DNA of 37,593 nt from a virus: positions 1 to 37,593 of IMG/VR virus record IMGVR_UViG_3300043331_000585, one strand, 5' to 3'. Below, one piece after another: positions 1 to 5,946 of this stretch (positions are counted from its first letter, which is position 1; each line of letters starts with the position of its first letter). The position numbers and the translations under genes were made by a program. Below the pieces are notes generated by a model, which was not told where the DNA came from, made no database searches, and saw only the letters and a program-made list of their open reading frames with translations.

Positions 1-487
1 GCCCACGGACACCGCCGCCGAAAACCAGAACATCATCTTGTCGATGCTCTCGACATGGCGCCACTAACACCGGGAAGGACGATTCGAACCAGCGATGCCG
101 TCGAACACCCAACTCAAACGTGGAACCGCAAAGTACGACATAGTTCGTCATCGGGGCGCCTGGCACGTTCTCAATGACCCAGGGAACCGACGATCCGTCC
201 AGGATCGTCCTCGTGGCCGGTAGTAGGTCTTGGTTGCGGTTAAGCGCGACCCCCAGGCGACTATTCCACGGCGCCGATGCTCGGCTGTACGCTTGACATG
301 GCGGCGAGGCATGTATCAGGTCGAAGTCCTCCAACCGCACCGGGGGAGTGAGAGCGTCGGCTTGGATAAACGTGAATGGATATCGAGGCTGGGAAACGAT
401 ATCGATACCGACGATCTCATCGAACCCGGCCCGGTGATATCCCATCGCCGCTCCGCCGGCACCGCAGAAGAGGTCGAGGAGCCTCAC
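1..487 (-). CDS. DNA cytosine-C5 methyltransferase, C-terminus missing at window edge
   Basis: The reading frame starts at a GTG (485-487) that overlaps the upstream stop as GTGA. It stays open for 162 codons to the left edge, so the gene is partial. The motifs of AdoMet-dependent C5-cytosine methyltransferases appear in order: motif I DLFCGAGGAAMG just after the start, motif IV SPPCQAYS with the catalytic Cys, motif VI ENVPG, and motif VIII RRHRWF. The enzyme would methylate C5 of cytosine in phage or host DNA; a role in protection from restriction is inference. The target-recognition region and motifs IX-X would lie beyond the window. It is the last visible gene of the leftward early operon. 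Joining position 1 to 37593 gives an unrelated tail and a stop, so the contig does not close through this gene. Confidence 0.93.
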   Translation of the reverse strand, partial: MRLLDLFCGAGGAAMGYHRAGFDEIVGIDIVSQPRYPFTFIQADALTPPVRLEDFDLIHASPPCQAYSRASAPWNSRLGVALNRNQDLLPATRTILDGSSVPWVIENVPGAPMTNYVVLCGSTFELGVRRHRWFESSFPVLVAPCREHRQDDVLVFGGGVRG

Positions 488-711
488 TCACCCTCCTGTG
501 GTTGACGGAGGGCAGCTATGAGGCTGCGAACCTGTTCATCGCTTGGGCATTCGCACCACATCTCGGGGGCAGTCGAGCAAGCGACAGAATTGGAATCCGC
601 CCACTCCTCAGCCCGAGAGTCGAGTAGGTCGAGGATGGCGTCTAGGGCATTCTCCGGTCCACTAGAAGCAGCCATCACGGCAATCAAATCCCGGCGTAGG
701 TTCTCTGTCAC
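484..711 (-). CDS. Small hypothetical protein, 75 aa
   Basis: A GTG start (709-711) overlaps the stop of the RusA-like gene as GTGA, and the stop overlaps the methyltransferase start in the same way. This places it firmly in the coupled early operon. The N-terminal half is an amphipathic helical stretch with a run of Leu, Ile and Asp. The C-terminal half carries three Cys (VACS, WCEC) followed by a short helix SDEQVRSLIAALR. I do not recognise the family. The three clustered Cys could bind a metal but no complete knuckle is evident. Longer in-frame upstream starts would run deep into the RusA gene and were not used. Confidence 0.6.
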   Translation of the reverse strand: MTENLRRDLIAVMAASSGPENALDAILDLLDSRAEEWADSNSVACSTAPEMWCECPSDEQVRSLIAALRQPQEGE

Positions 712-1166
712 TCTGCCTCCAACCCCCGCCTCGCCACCGAGGAGTCCTCCCACGCCTCGTCCCAAAACCGAACCCACACTCCCGACCCGCGCCCGACGTC
801 GGCCCATCCCTTTGCCATCTCGAGATAGACCACTTGGGAGTCATCCTTGAAACAGACCGCGGTGAGCGCGTCGAGGACCGATCGCCCGAGCTTGTCGATG
901 TCGGGTCGGGCTATCGGCCAGGTCGGTCGCGTCTTGGGGTGGGACTTGGGGCGATTGAGCTCGAAGCCAAGCGAGATCCCCACCGGACCCTCGAACAAGG
1001 GGCGATCGCCCATCGCCTCCATCGCCGCTCGCTTGACGTCACCACGCCAGTCGGTGAGGGGCTTCCCTCCTGACTCCACCATGATCGGTTTCTTGGTGGT
1101 CTTGTGAAGGAAGGCGCGTTTGGAGCCCTGAGGTTTGGGGGTGCCGGGGACGAAGAACGAGATCAC
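708..1166 (-). CDS. rusA: RusA-family Holliday junction resolvase
   Basis: A 152-aa endonuclease of the RusA family, which cuts four-way DNA junctions formed during recombination or replication. The N-terminus has the motif PGTPKPQGSKR (residues 7-17). The catalytic core is RPDIDKLGRSVLDAL (87-101) followed by FKDDSQVV (106-113), giving the conserved acidic residues D89, D91 and D109. Length is in the family's usual range (about 120-160 aa). The chosen GTG start (1164-1166) overlaps the stop of the 35-aa gene upstream as GTGA. An in-frame ATG at 1184 lies inside that small gene and is less likely. It sits downstream of the RecT and YqaJ genes and probably resolves the branched products of that recombination pair. 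Confidence 0.92.
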   Translation of the reverse strand: MISFFVPGTPKPQGSKRAFLHKTTKKPIMVESGGKPLTDWRGDVKRAAMEAMGDRPLFEGPVGISLGFELNRPKSHPKTRPTWPIARPDIDKLGRSVLDALTAVCFKDDSQVVYLEMAKGWADVGRGSGVWVRFWDEAWEDSSVARRGLEAE

Positions 1167-1270
1167 TCGTCGATCCACCCACATTCCGAATGATCGCCAG
1201 CCAGGTGATAGCGCACCAGCCAGAAGGGGTTGCAGGCACCGAAGCCAAGGGTGCAATGCCAGATCTTCAC
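1163..1270 (-). CDS. 35-aa cysteine-containing micropeptide
   Basis: A very short frame starts at GTG 1268-1270. A strong Shine-Dalgarno sequence, GGAAGGAG, sits about 7 bases upstream, and the stop overlaps the RusA GTG start (GTGA). The peptide begins KIWHCTLGFGACNPFW and ends DHSECGWIDE, with three Cys and three His, so a small metal-bound or disulfide fold is possible. No family is recognised. The ribosome-binding site, the four-base coupling on its 3' side and the absence of any other frame filling this stretch are the reasons for calling it. Confidence 0.6.
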   Translation of the reverse strand: MKIWHCTLGFGACNPFWLVRYHLAGDHSECGWIDE

Positions 1271-1284
1271 TGGTTCTCCTTCCG

Positions 1285-1557
1285 TCAGTCCCCGGTGGCC
1301 GCCGGGTCGGGTTCTCTCTTGCTCCTCTTGAACTCAGCCCGCTTGGGGCAGGTGACGTGGTGGGGCATGAACAGGATCGCTCCCTCCGCTCGCTTCTCGT
1401 CAGCCTTGGCCTTCCCCAGGACCGCCACTCGGTCGCTGTCGTCGATGAACACCACGTTCCCGAGCTCGGTGGGCTCGGCGTCGAGGGGCATCGGTCGGCG
1501 CGTCGTGGCATTGGTCACCCATCGGATCGGGGCGTCGCATCCTCGGCAGCGGCTCAT
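1285..1557 (-). CDS. Small zinc-knuckle protein, 90 aa
   Basis: The ATG (1555-1557) overlaps the upstream stop as ATGA. The N-terminus MSRCRGCDAPIRW carries a CxxC knuckle. A second pair is formed by HHVTC near residue 73, so a single split zinc site (C-C-H/C) is likely. The middle contains VVFIDDSDRVAVLGKAKAD, consistent with a small beta sheet. This type, a short protein with an N-terminal CxxC that reads like a rubredoxin-like knuckle, is frequent in actinophage early operons, but no function is established here. The C-terminus is Lys/Arg-rich, which would suit nucleic-acid binding (inference). Confidence 0.75.
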   Translation of the reverse strand: MSRCRGCDAPIRWVTNATTRRPMPLDAEPTELGNVVFIDDSDRVAVLGKAKADEKRAEGAILFMPHHVTCPKRAEFKRSKREPDPAATGD

Positions 1558-1802
1558 ACGCGAAAGCACGCTTCGGTTAATGAGTGCTCGGCAAATGGCC
1601 GATCACAGATGGTGCAAATCAGCTTGCCGATGCCCTCCGCGGGGGGTGGGGGTGGCTTGGGCTTCCGATGGCGAAGGCGGTACTCGAGCGCGTAGGCCCG
1701 GTTGGCCGCTCGGCAATCAGCGCATCGGCACTTGAGCTTGTTGTAGCTATGCAGGGTGCCGCATTTGGCACCGCGAAGCTCGGTTTGGTCGGCCAGGATC
1801 AC
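1554..1802 (-). CDS. Cys-rich small protein with CGT/YNKLKCRCADCR motif, 82 aa
   Basis: The GTG start (1800-1802) overlaps the RecT stop as GTGA, and the stop overlaps the next gene as ATGA. The N-terminal half has KCGTLHSYNKLKCRCADCRA (residues 13-32), a pattern seen in many small actinophage proteins, with four Cys likely to bind zinc. A polyproline stretch KPKPPPPP follows (about residues 47-54). A second knuckle, CTICDRPF...H...C, lies near the C-terminus. Two putative zinc sites joined by a proline linker suggest a nucleic-acid or protein adaptor, but I cannot name a function. Confidence 0.75.
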   Translation of the reverse strand: MILADQTELRGAKCGTLHSYNKLKCRCADCRAANRAYALEYRLRHRKPKPPPPPAEGIGKLICTICDRPFAEHSLTEACFRV

Positions 1803-2680
1803 GATGGCTCCTCGGCCTTCTCCTCGGTCACTTCCTCGGCGTCGAGCACCGTGATCTCCTCGGAGTCGTCGACGCGAGCTGGTGCCATGAGTTGACCCTT
1901 TTCGGGGACACGATCAAAGACGCGGTGGTCGGCATTGAAAGCGGCGATACCGGCCTCCTCTTTCGGGATCCACTTCCAGAGCCGGCGCACCGCGGTCTTG
2001 ATCGCCATCGCCTCAAAGTCCGTCACCCACGGTCCCTCGGGATCCTCTTTGCCGCCGGCCTTGGATCGTTTGCGAGCTGACTCGATCTCCTCGACCGAGC
2101 AAACCCTGACCACGATCGAGCCATCGGTGAGGACGGCGGTGGCGTAGGTGCCAATCAAGGAGCCCCGATCCTTACCGAGCGGAGTGGGGGTGTGAAAAAC
2201 CTCGTCCTGGCCGTTGACGATCCGATGCAAGAACTCGTCGTTCTGATAGACGGGTCGGCCAACGAGCGTGCGGATCTTCCCGGTGCGCTCGGCGAGTCGC
2301 AAATAGCCCTGATAGCCGACGATCAATTGCAGCCGCTTGACCCACCTCGGATTCTCTCGAGTGCCGGCATTGGCATTGAAGGGCGTCATGTAGATCTCGC
2401 CGTCGAGCCCGGTCGGGTCGAGTCCCATCTGCGCGCACGAGAACAAGGCTCCCAGGAACGAGGCGGGTTCCACCTCGCGCAGTTGTGGCTTGTACCGCAA
2501 GACGTTGAGCGCCAAGCGGGCGAACATCGCTTGGTCGAGACCGCCGTTGGCGGGGAGAACCGCGGCGAAATCGTCGGCGTATTGGTTGATGTAATCGTCG
2601 AGGGTCTTGTTCCGACCCTGCTGCGCGGCGGCTCCTCGCTCCTCGACCGACTTGGCTAACTCACTTGCCATCGCGCTCAC
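1799..2680 (-). CDS. recT: RecT-family single-strand DNA annealing protein
   Basis: About 290 aa, a full-length RecT/Redbeta-type annealase, which coats resected single strands and anneals complementary DNA. The diagnostic middle region is present: FLGALFSCAQMGLDP (about residues 79-93), then a YMTPFNA strand, then VKRLQLIVGYQGYLRLAERTG. The C-terminus (from about 265) is a very acidic tail rich in Glu and Asp. The start is either GTG 2680 or ATG 2671; both overlap the end of the YqaJ gene. It follows directly on the exonuclease gene, the classic RecE/RecT or lambda Exo/Beta pairing. The two very likely work together in double-strand-break recombination and phage genome circularisation or repair. 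Confidence 0.95.
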   Translation of the reverse strand: MSAMASELAKSVEERGAAAQQGRNKTLDDYINQYADDFAAVLPANGGLDQAMFARLALNVLRYKPQLREVEPASFLGALFSCAQMGLDPTGLDGEIYMTPFNANAGTRENPRWVKRLQLIVGYQGYLRLAERTGKIRTLVGRPVYQNDEFLHRIVNGQDEVFHTPTPLGKDRGSLIGTYATAVLTDGSIVVRVCSVEEIESARKRSKAGGKEDPEGPWVTDFEAMAIKTAVRRLWKWIPKEEAGIAAFNADHRVFDRVPEKGQLMAPARVDDSEEITVLDAEEVTEEKAEEPS

Positions 2681-3605
2681 TCGCCAATCGCAAAACTCGG
2701 AACGTCGACTCGGCGACGACGTGCTCGGCTCGCGTCTGCTGTTTCCATGTCACTAGGGGTGCTCCTTTCCACAAGCCGATCTCGGCGTCACCGAGTAAGG
2801 CTTTCAGGCTGTTCTCGAGCCCGTCGATCTTCTTTTTCGTTTTCTGTCGCTCGGCTTTGAGGTAACGAAGCTCGGCCACCGCCGTCGCCACCGTGATCGG
2901 TGAGTCCAAGTAGGTGACCGTCTTGTCATCGAGATCGACCTCGCCACCGTCACCGGGGAATATCTGTGCCAATGCGCTTGACGTGGCTTCCGACTCATCG
3001 ACCGGCGGCTCCTTTCCCGCGACTACTAGATCCCAAAAATTTCTGGCCCCTTCCACCAATGCCGACCACAGATCGGCGTCCCACTCCACGTCGAATATCT
3101 GTATCCGCTTGCGAGCGGTGAGGTTTACGAGCTGCGCCGGGGTCTCGGTCAAGCCGGTCACTCCCTGCTGCCAACAGACTTGGATGGCGTACTTGGGGGG
3201 CACCTCGTCCCATTCGGCAAACTCGTTCTTCACCTCGAGGACCGCAAGAGCCTCCTTGGCTGAGGGGTAGTCGAGGCCCGGCGAATCAAAGATCAGGGCG
3301 TCAGGTGTGGCGAGCGCCCACGGAACCTCGGGATGCTGCCAAAGCTGGTCTCGATGAAGGGCGTAGAGCCCGGACCGCTGCTCCCAAAGCTCGATGATTG
3401 CCGGCTGCACGATCTTGCCCACCAACATCGCGTCGGACGCCTCGACCTCAAGCTGCCCGGTTTTCTCCGCCCACAACGAGTAGCGAGATTGCCAAGGGGA
3501 ATACCCGAAGATGGCGGCGACGTCGGAGGCACCGAGACCCTGCTTGCGCTTGGCTCGCCAATCGTCCTCGTCAGAGGTGGGAACGTGGATCGCGTGAAAG
3601 CTCAT
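2661..3605 (-). CDS. YqaJ-type (lambda Exo-like) recombination exonuclease
   Basis: A 314-aa member of the PD-(D/E)XK nuclease superfamily, YqaJ group, which resects one strand of double-stranded DNA to feed RecT. The signature GASDVAAIFGYSPWQSRYSLW lies at residues 25-45. The nuclease core follows: PDAL with D102, LEVKN with E124 and K126, then YAIQVCWQQGVTG with Q142. The C-terminal part (about 225-300) is helical and probably coiled coil (AELRYLKAERQKTKKKIDGL). The ATG at 3603-3605 was chosen because it overlaps the stop of the 51-aa gene upstream as ATGA. An in-frame ATG at 3662 would sit inside that gene. Confidence 0.93.
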   Translation of the reverse strand: MSFHAIHVPTSDEDDWRAKRKQGLGASDVAAIFGYSPWQSRYSLWAEKTGQLEVEASDAMLVGKIVQPAIIELWEQRSGLYALHRDQLWQHPEVPWALATPDALIFDSPGLDYPSAKEALAVLEVKNEFAEWDEVPPKYAIQVCWQQGVTGLTETPAQLVNLTARKRIQIFDVEWDADLWSALVEGARNFWDLVVAGKEPPVDESEATSSALAQIFPGDGGEVDLDDKTVTYLDSPITVATAVAELRYLKAERQKTKKKIDGLENSLKALLGDAEIGLWKGAPLVTWKQQTRAEHVVAESTFRVLRLASERDGK

Positions 3606-3757
3606 ATGCCAGTGAGCCACCGGAGGAGGCGGAAGAACCCGCGCACCACATGGCCCCGCCAAGAATCGGCCTCACCGAGCTGGCTTAGGCGAAGCAGATC
3701 GGGGCAGATGCGCGAGGGGTTGGTCGTGAACGAATGCACGACGGCGGACGGATTCAC
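3602..3757 (-). CDS. 51-aa hypothetical protein
   Basis: The frame is bounded on both sides by translational-coupling overlaps: GTG 3755-3757 overlaps the upstream stop (GTGA), and its own stop overlaps the YqaJ ATG (ATGA). It fills exactly the gap between two longer genes. The peptide begins VNPSAVVHSFTTNPSR, has a single Cys, and ends in a basic amphipathic helix RGFFRLLRWLTGI that could sit on a membrane or a partner protein. No family is recognised. The support is positional rather than by homology. Confidence 0.55.
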   Translation of the reverse strand: MNPSAVVHSFTTNPSRICPDLLRLSQLGEADSWRGHVVRGFFRLLRWLTGI

Positions 3758-3981
3758 CACTCGACCTCGAGCACCTCGTAATGCGAAGCCAGCTCGCGCC
3801 GCTCGCGTTGCACCTCTACCGCCCGATGTAAGGCTTGGAGAGCGAGTGTGCGCTCATCGGCCTCGACCTTGATCTGCACCTCGTCGGAGCCGTTGCCAGT
3901 GTGGCGATCGGTCGGCATCCATGTCGACGCAACCCACCTCCCATTCTCCGGGTTGCGGGTGATGGTGACGCGGAGCGTCAT
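3754..3981 (-). CDS. Small hypothetical protein, 75 aa; paralogue of the 97-aa gene at 4584
   Basis: ATG 3979-3981 overlaps the stop of the 26-aa gene upstream as ATGA. The N-terminus MTLRVTITRNPENGRWVAS looks like a beta hairpin. The C-terminal half is a helix rich in Arg and Glu that ends HYEVLEVEW. The same plan, with NPE after the first strand and an ending YPKTIEVDW, is found in the 97-aa product at 4584-4877, so the two look like an old tandem duplication. Function unknown. A longer reading from an ATG at 4098 would overlap two other coupled genes and is rejected. Confidence 0.75.
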   Translation of the reverse strand: MTLRVTITRNPENGRWVASTWMPTDRHTGNGSDEVQIKVEADERTLALQALHRAVEVQRERRELASHYEVLEVEW

Positions 3982-4058
3982 TGGTCGTCGGGCCTCGTCG
4001 CCACGATGATCACCATCACCACGATCGCGAACAGGGCGGCCCACACTCCCCACGGCAT
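3978..4058 (-). CDS. 26-aa single-pass membrane micropeptide
   Basis: The frame starts at ATG 4056-4058, which shares a base with the stop of the upstream gene (TGATG), and ends in TGA overlapping the next ATG (ATGA). The peptide is MPWGVWAALFAIVVMVIIV followed by ATRPDDQ: one hydrophobic span (about residues 4-20) and a short charged tail. It lies directly after a two-helix membrane protein and may be its partner. With both ends coupled, translation is plausible. No function can be assigned. Confidence 0.6.
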   Translation of the reverse strand: MPWGVWAALFAIVVMVIIVATRPDDQ

Positions 4059-4330
4059 CAGCGATCGAGGCGCTCATTGAGCAATCCATATCCGGCACCG
4101 AGGACGGCGCCGGCTAGGCACCAAGCGCCCCATCCGTAACGGTCGATGATCCACTCGACTCCCCAGGTCACGAGCATCAGCGAGCCAAAGGCCAGCCCGC
4201 CGGTAATGACGCCCAGGATCGAGTACGAGAGCCTCCGCCACCGCTCCGGTGGGCGAGAAGCCGTAAGCAATTGTGTCGGCTCGTAGGTGAGCCGAGCTAT
4301 CCCAGCGTCGTCGTGGACGACGGTTCTCAT
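4058..4330 (-). CDS. Two-helix membrane protein, 90 aa
   Basis: ATG 4328-4330 overlaps the upstream stop as ATGA, with GGAGG a few bases before it. A cytoplasmic-looking N-terminus of about 33 residues contains a basic stretch PPERWRRL. Two hydrophobic segments follow (about 36-60, ILGVITGGLAFGSLMLVTWG, and 67-84, WGAWCLAGAVLGAGYGLL), ending in NERLDR. It sits in the early operon rather than the lysis cassette, so a role in superinfection exclusion or membrane anchoring is more likely than lysis; this is inference. No family recognised. Confidence 0.72.
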   Translation of the reverse strand: MRTVVHDDAGIARLTYEPTQLLTASRPPERWRRLSYSILGVITGGLAFGSLMLVTWGVEWIIDRYGWGAWCLAGAVLGAGYGLLNERLDR

Positions 4331-4587
4331 GTTGCCTCCGTTTCCAGAAAGATTCCGAGCAAGAAAGCGACCATCCCTCTCGCCTCCTTGCGTGGCCGGT
4401 CACTCCATCGACCGAGCCGCCAAGCCGCCTCCTCGAGCCGAGCGGGGGTGACGGCGATTCGATACTCCTGCCGCCATGGCGGCGGCTTACGCGGGCGTGG
4501 TTGAACTCGAGGGGGATCGAAGCTCTTGCCGGCGTCGGGTCTGCACACTCGACACCAAGCACCAGGACCGCACCCGCAGGACGTCAC
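4327..4587 (-). CDS. Small zinc-knuckle protein, 86 aa
   Basis: The GTG start (4585-4587) overlaps the stop of the 97-aa gene (GTGA), and its stop overlaps the membrane-protein ATG. The N-terminus reads TSCGCGPGAWCRVCRPD, a CxC plus CxxC cluster that should bind one zinc ion. A proline- and arginine-rich linker (about 24-40) follows, then an Arg-rich helical C-terminus. The layout of an N-terminal knuckle with a basic tail suggests nucleic-acid binding. Function is not known. Confidence 0.72.
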   Translation of the reverse strand: MTSCGCGPGAWCRVCRPDAGKSFDPPRVQPRPRKPPPWRQEYRIAVTPARLEEAAWRLGRWSDRPRKEARGMVAFLLGIFLETEAT

Positions 4588-4877
4588 CAGTCGACCTCGA
4601 TCGTCTTGGGATACTCCTCGCGCGCCTCCCGCAAGCGAGCGGCCAATTCCACTTCGTGTTTGAGCACAGCAACCGCGGCGTCGGGAGTCGGACCATCGCC
4701 GTGAAACATCTTTTGCCCGTCGAGCACGACGGCTCGGTAGCCGACTTCCTTACGCCTAGTTTCCGGGTTGTTCAGCATGACGACGCGAATCTGGACGCGT
4801 CTCTTGGCAGCGTCCGGCGGGGCCGTGTCCCGTCGCTTGCGAGCTTTACGAGATTTCGTCGGAGCGTCGACCGTCAT
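4584..4877 (-). CDS. Small hypothetical protein, 97 aa; paralogue of the 75-aa gene at 3754
   Basis: ATG 4875-4877 overlaps the stop of the preceding frame as ATGA. The first 25 residues are basic (KSRKARKRRD). The core RVVMLNNPETRRKEVGYRAV is followed by a helix AAVAVLKHEVELAARLREAR and the end EEYPKTIEVDW. It shares its plan with the 75-aa gene about 600 bases downstream: an NPE motif after the first strand, an Arg/Glu-rich helix and an acidic-Trp terminus. Unlike that paralogue it has a basic N-terminal extension, which may bind DNA or RNA. No function is known. Confidence 0.75.
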   Translation of the reverse strand: MTVDAPTKSRKARKRRDTAPPDAAKRRVQIRVVMLNNPETRRKEVGYRAVVLDGQKMFHGDGPTPDAAVAVLKHEVELAARLREAREEYPKTIEVDW

Positions 4878-5011
4878 TCGCTATCGCCGTTGTTGATGTG
4901 GCTGATCGCCGCTCGGTAGGCGTCGAACGAAAGGATCGAGGGCTCGCCAACGATGGTCACGACGATCGAGTCGTCATCACCACCCGAGACTTCCCCCCAC
5001 CTTGGAAACAT
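4874..5011 (-). CDS. 45-aa frame, probable C-terminal half of a frameshifted gene
   Basis: The frame opens at ATG 5009-5011 without a good ribosome-binding site and ends with a TGA that overlaps the next ATG (ATGA), as a normal operon member would. Its first residues (MFPRWGEV) cover the G6 run at 4993-4998. From there on it reads GDDDSIVVTIVGEP, then a helix, ending NNGDSE. Removing one G from the run fuses this frame to the 54-aa frame upstream and gives a continuous product of about 88 aa. It is most likely the second half of that gene rather than a separate protein. Confidence 0.5.
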   Translation of the reverse strand: MFPRWGEVSGGDDDSIVVTIVGEPSILSFDAYRAAISHINNGDSE

Positions 5012-5141
5012 GACCCTTGATCGCCAAATAGATCGGGTCGCGTAGTGATGGTTCCTTGTCGGCTACGGCTTGCATCCCGCCGTAGCTGATTCGCAGTTTG
5101 ACCCCGACACCTTCGAGGCCTTCGAGAATGGGCTGACCCAT
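4977..5141 (-). CDS. 54-aa N-terminal half of a frameshifted small gene
   Basis: ATG 5139-5141 is preceded by a good Shine-Dalgarno sequence (AAGGAG, 8 bases upstream). The product starts MGQPILEGLEGVGVKLRISY and continues with GGMQAVADKEPSLRDPIYL and AIKGHVSKV, a beta-rich pattern. It then passes the G6 run at 4993-4998, adds GGSLGW and stops. Beyond the run the +1 frame continues as sensible protein (4874-5011) and ends in the usual ATGA overlap. I read this as a single gene of about 88 aa interrupted by one extra G: a true mutation, a homopolymer sequencing error, or a +1 frameshift site. Confidence 0.7.
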   Translation of the reverse strand: MGQPILEGLEGVGVKLRISYGGMQAVADKEPSLRDPIYLAIKGHVSKVGGSLGW

Positions 5142-5186
5142 GAGCGCTCTCCTTCGCTGTTTGTTGTTGGGCTCCCGGCGGGGGAG

Positions 5187-5618
5187 CTAGCCGATCTTGA
5201 ACGTGCTCCCGAGCCCGAGTCCTTTCGGAAGAAAGGGGGGGCCAAACCTCGAAAGGACTCGGCTCAGGAATCCCGCACCCCGCTTGCGCGCATGGCGGGG
5301 AACCGCTCGCCGGGCATTAAGGGAGGGCGGATAAGACACTCTCTCAGGGGCGAACGGGGATACGGGTGCTCCGTCCTCGAGGGGGATCGCAGACGGAACG
5401 GTTGCCCCCACCTCGGAGTCAGGAAGAACCGGGGTGGGGGCTGCCGCCGACGAACCCCCTATAAGAACCTCGGCGGCAAACTTGGTGCAACAGTCGTAGC
5501 AATAGGCGGTGCCGTCGCCGACCGGGGCGCACTTGGTCGATCCACAATCGGGACAGTGGAACCCGAAGTAGGGAGCGGTCGGGCCGGGGGGATCGAACTT
5601 CGAGAAGGCGAGGGTCAC
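5187..5618 (-). CDS. Zinc-ribbon protein with proline-rich middle, 143 aa
   Basis: The GTG start (5616-5618) overlaps the stop of the 39-aa gene as GTGA. A zinc ribbon lies at residues 20-45: HCPDCGSTKC and, 10 residues later, CYDCC. The next 60 residues are low-complexity Ala/Pro/Val. The C-terminus is basic (ARRAVPRHARKR) and then glycine-rich. A ribbon plus a basic tail suggests binding to DNA or to a host transcription or replication protein. The middle region is probably disordered. No family name can be given. Confidence 0.75.
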   Translation of the reverse strand: MTLAFSKFDPPGPTAPYFGFHCPDCGSTKCAPVGDGTAYCYDCCTKFAAEVLIGGSSAAAPTPVLPDSEVGATVPSAIPLEDGAPVSPFAPERVSYPPSLNARRAVPRHARKRGAGFLSRVLSRFGPPFLPKGLGLGSTFKIG

Positions 5619-5734
5619 GCGTGCTCCTCGCAAACCGGGTCACCACCAACTCGAGTGAAGAACGCAGCTCCGCAAATCGAGCAAGCGGGACGGCAAGCGG
5701 AGCAATGGCCGACCGTGGTGCAGGTGCAGGTCAT
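5615..5734 (-). CDS. 39-aa Cys-rich zinc-binding micropeptide
   Basis: The frame runs from ATG 5732-5734, overlapping the upstream stop as ATGA, to a TGA overlapping the next GTG. The product begins MTCTCTTVGHCSACRPACSI and ends CGAAFFTRVGGDPVCEEHA. It has seven Cys and two His in 39 residues, including CxC, CxxC, a second CxxC and a terminal CxxH. That is enough for two zinc sites and resembles a miniature zinc ribbon. Double coupling and a clear Cys pattern support it strongly despite the length. Confidence 0.72.
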   Translation of the reverse strand: MTCTCTTVGHCSACRPACSICGAAFFTRVGGDPVCEEHA

Positions 5735-5946
5735 GTCATGACCCTCAACCAGTAGGCGATGGTGGATCCCGGCGAGCGGCTCAAACCCTCAGTAAGAGAA
5801 GTGATCCGCCTAGCAATGCGAGCGTACGAGAGACCCTCGCCGCGTAGCTGTCTCAGATGAGCGGCTAGTCCAGTGCCGGTCTTTTCAACGAGGACGTAAT
5901 CAATCATCAGACGGAGGCTCGGACTCGGCTTTACTCTTTTGATCAC
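5731..5946 (-). CDS. Small HTH DNA-binding protein, 71 aa
   Basis: GTG 5944-5946 overlaps the stop of the 68-aa gene upstream (GTGA), and the stop overlaps the 39-aa gene (ATGA). The C-terminal half contains LRGEGLSYARIARRITSLTE followed by GSTIAYWL, which fits a helix-turn-helix with the recognition helix near the C-terminus. The upstream 68-aa gene has the same arrangement (GEGLSAASMALELVRLSDG, then GPTVATWADAL), so they form a paralogous pair. As the second gene after the switch region, a regulatory role in the lytic programme, such as Cro or excisionase, is plausible but unproven. Confidence 0.75.
   Translation of the reverse strand: MIKRVKPSPSLRLMIDYVLVEKTGTGLAAHLRQLRGEGLSYARIARRITSLTEGLSRSPGSTIAYWLRVMT

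Noticed and set aside
66-120. GGTTCGAATC on the minus strand, like a tRNA T-arm
   Set aside because: The flanking bases do not pair as a T-stem, and the stretch encodes RWFES in the methyltransferase motif VIII.
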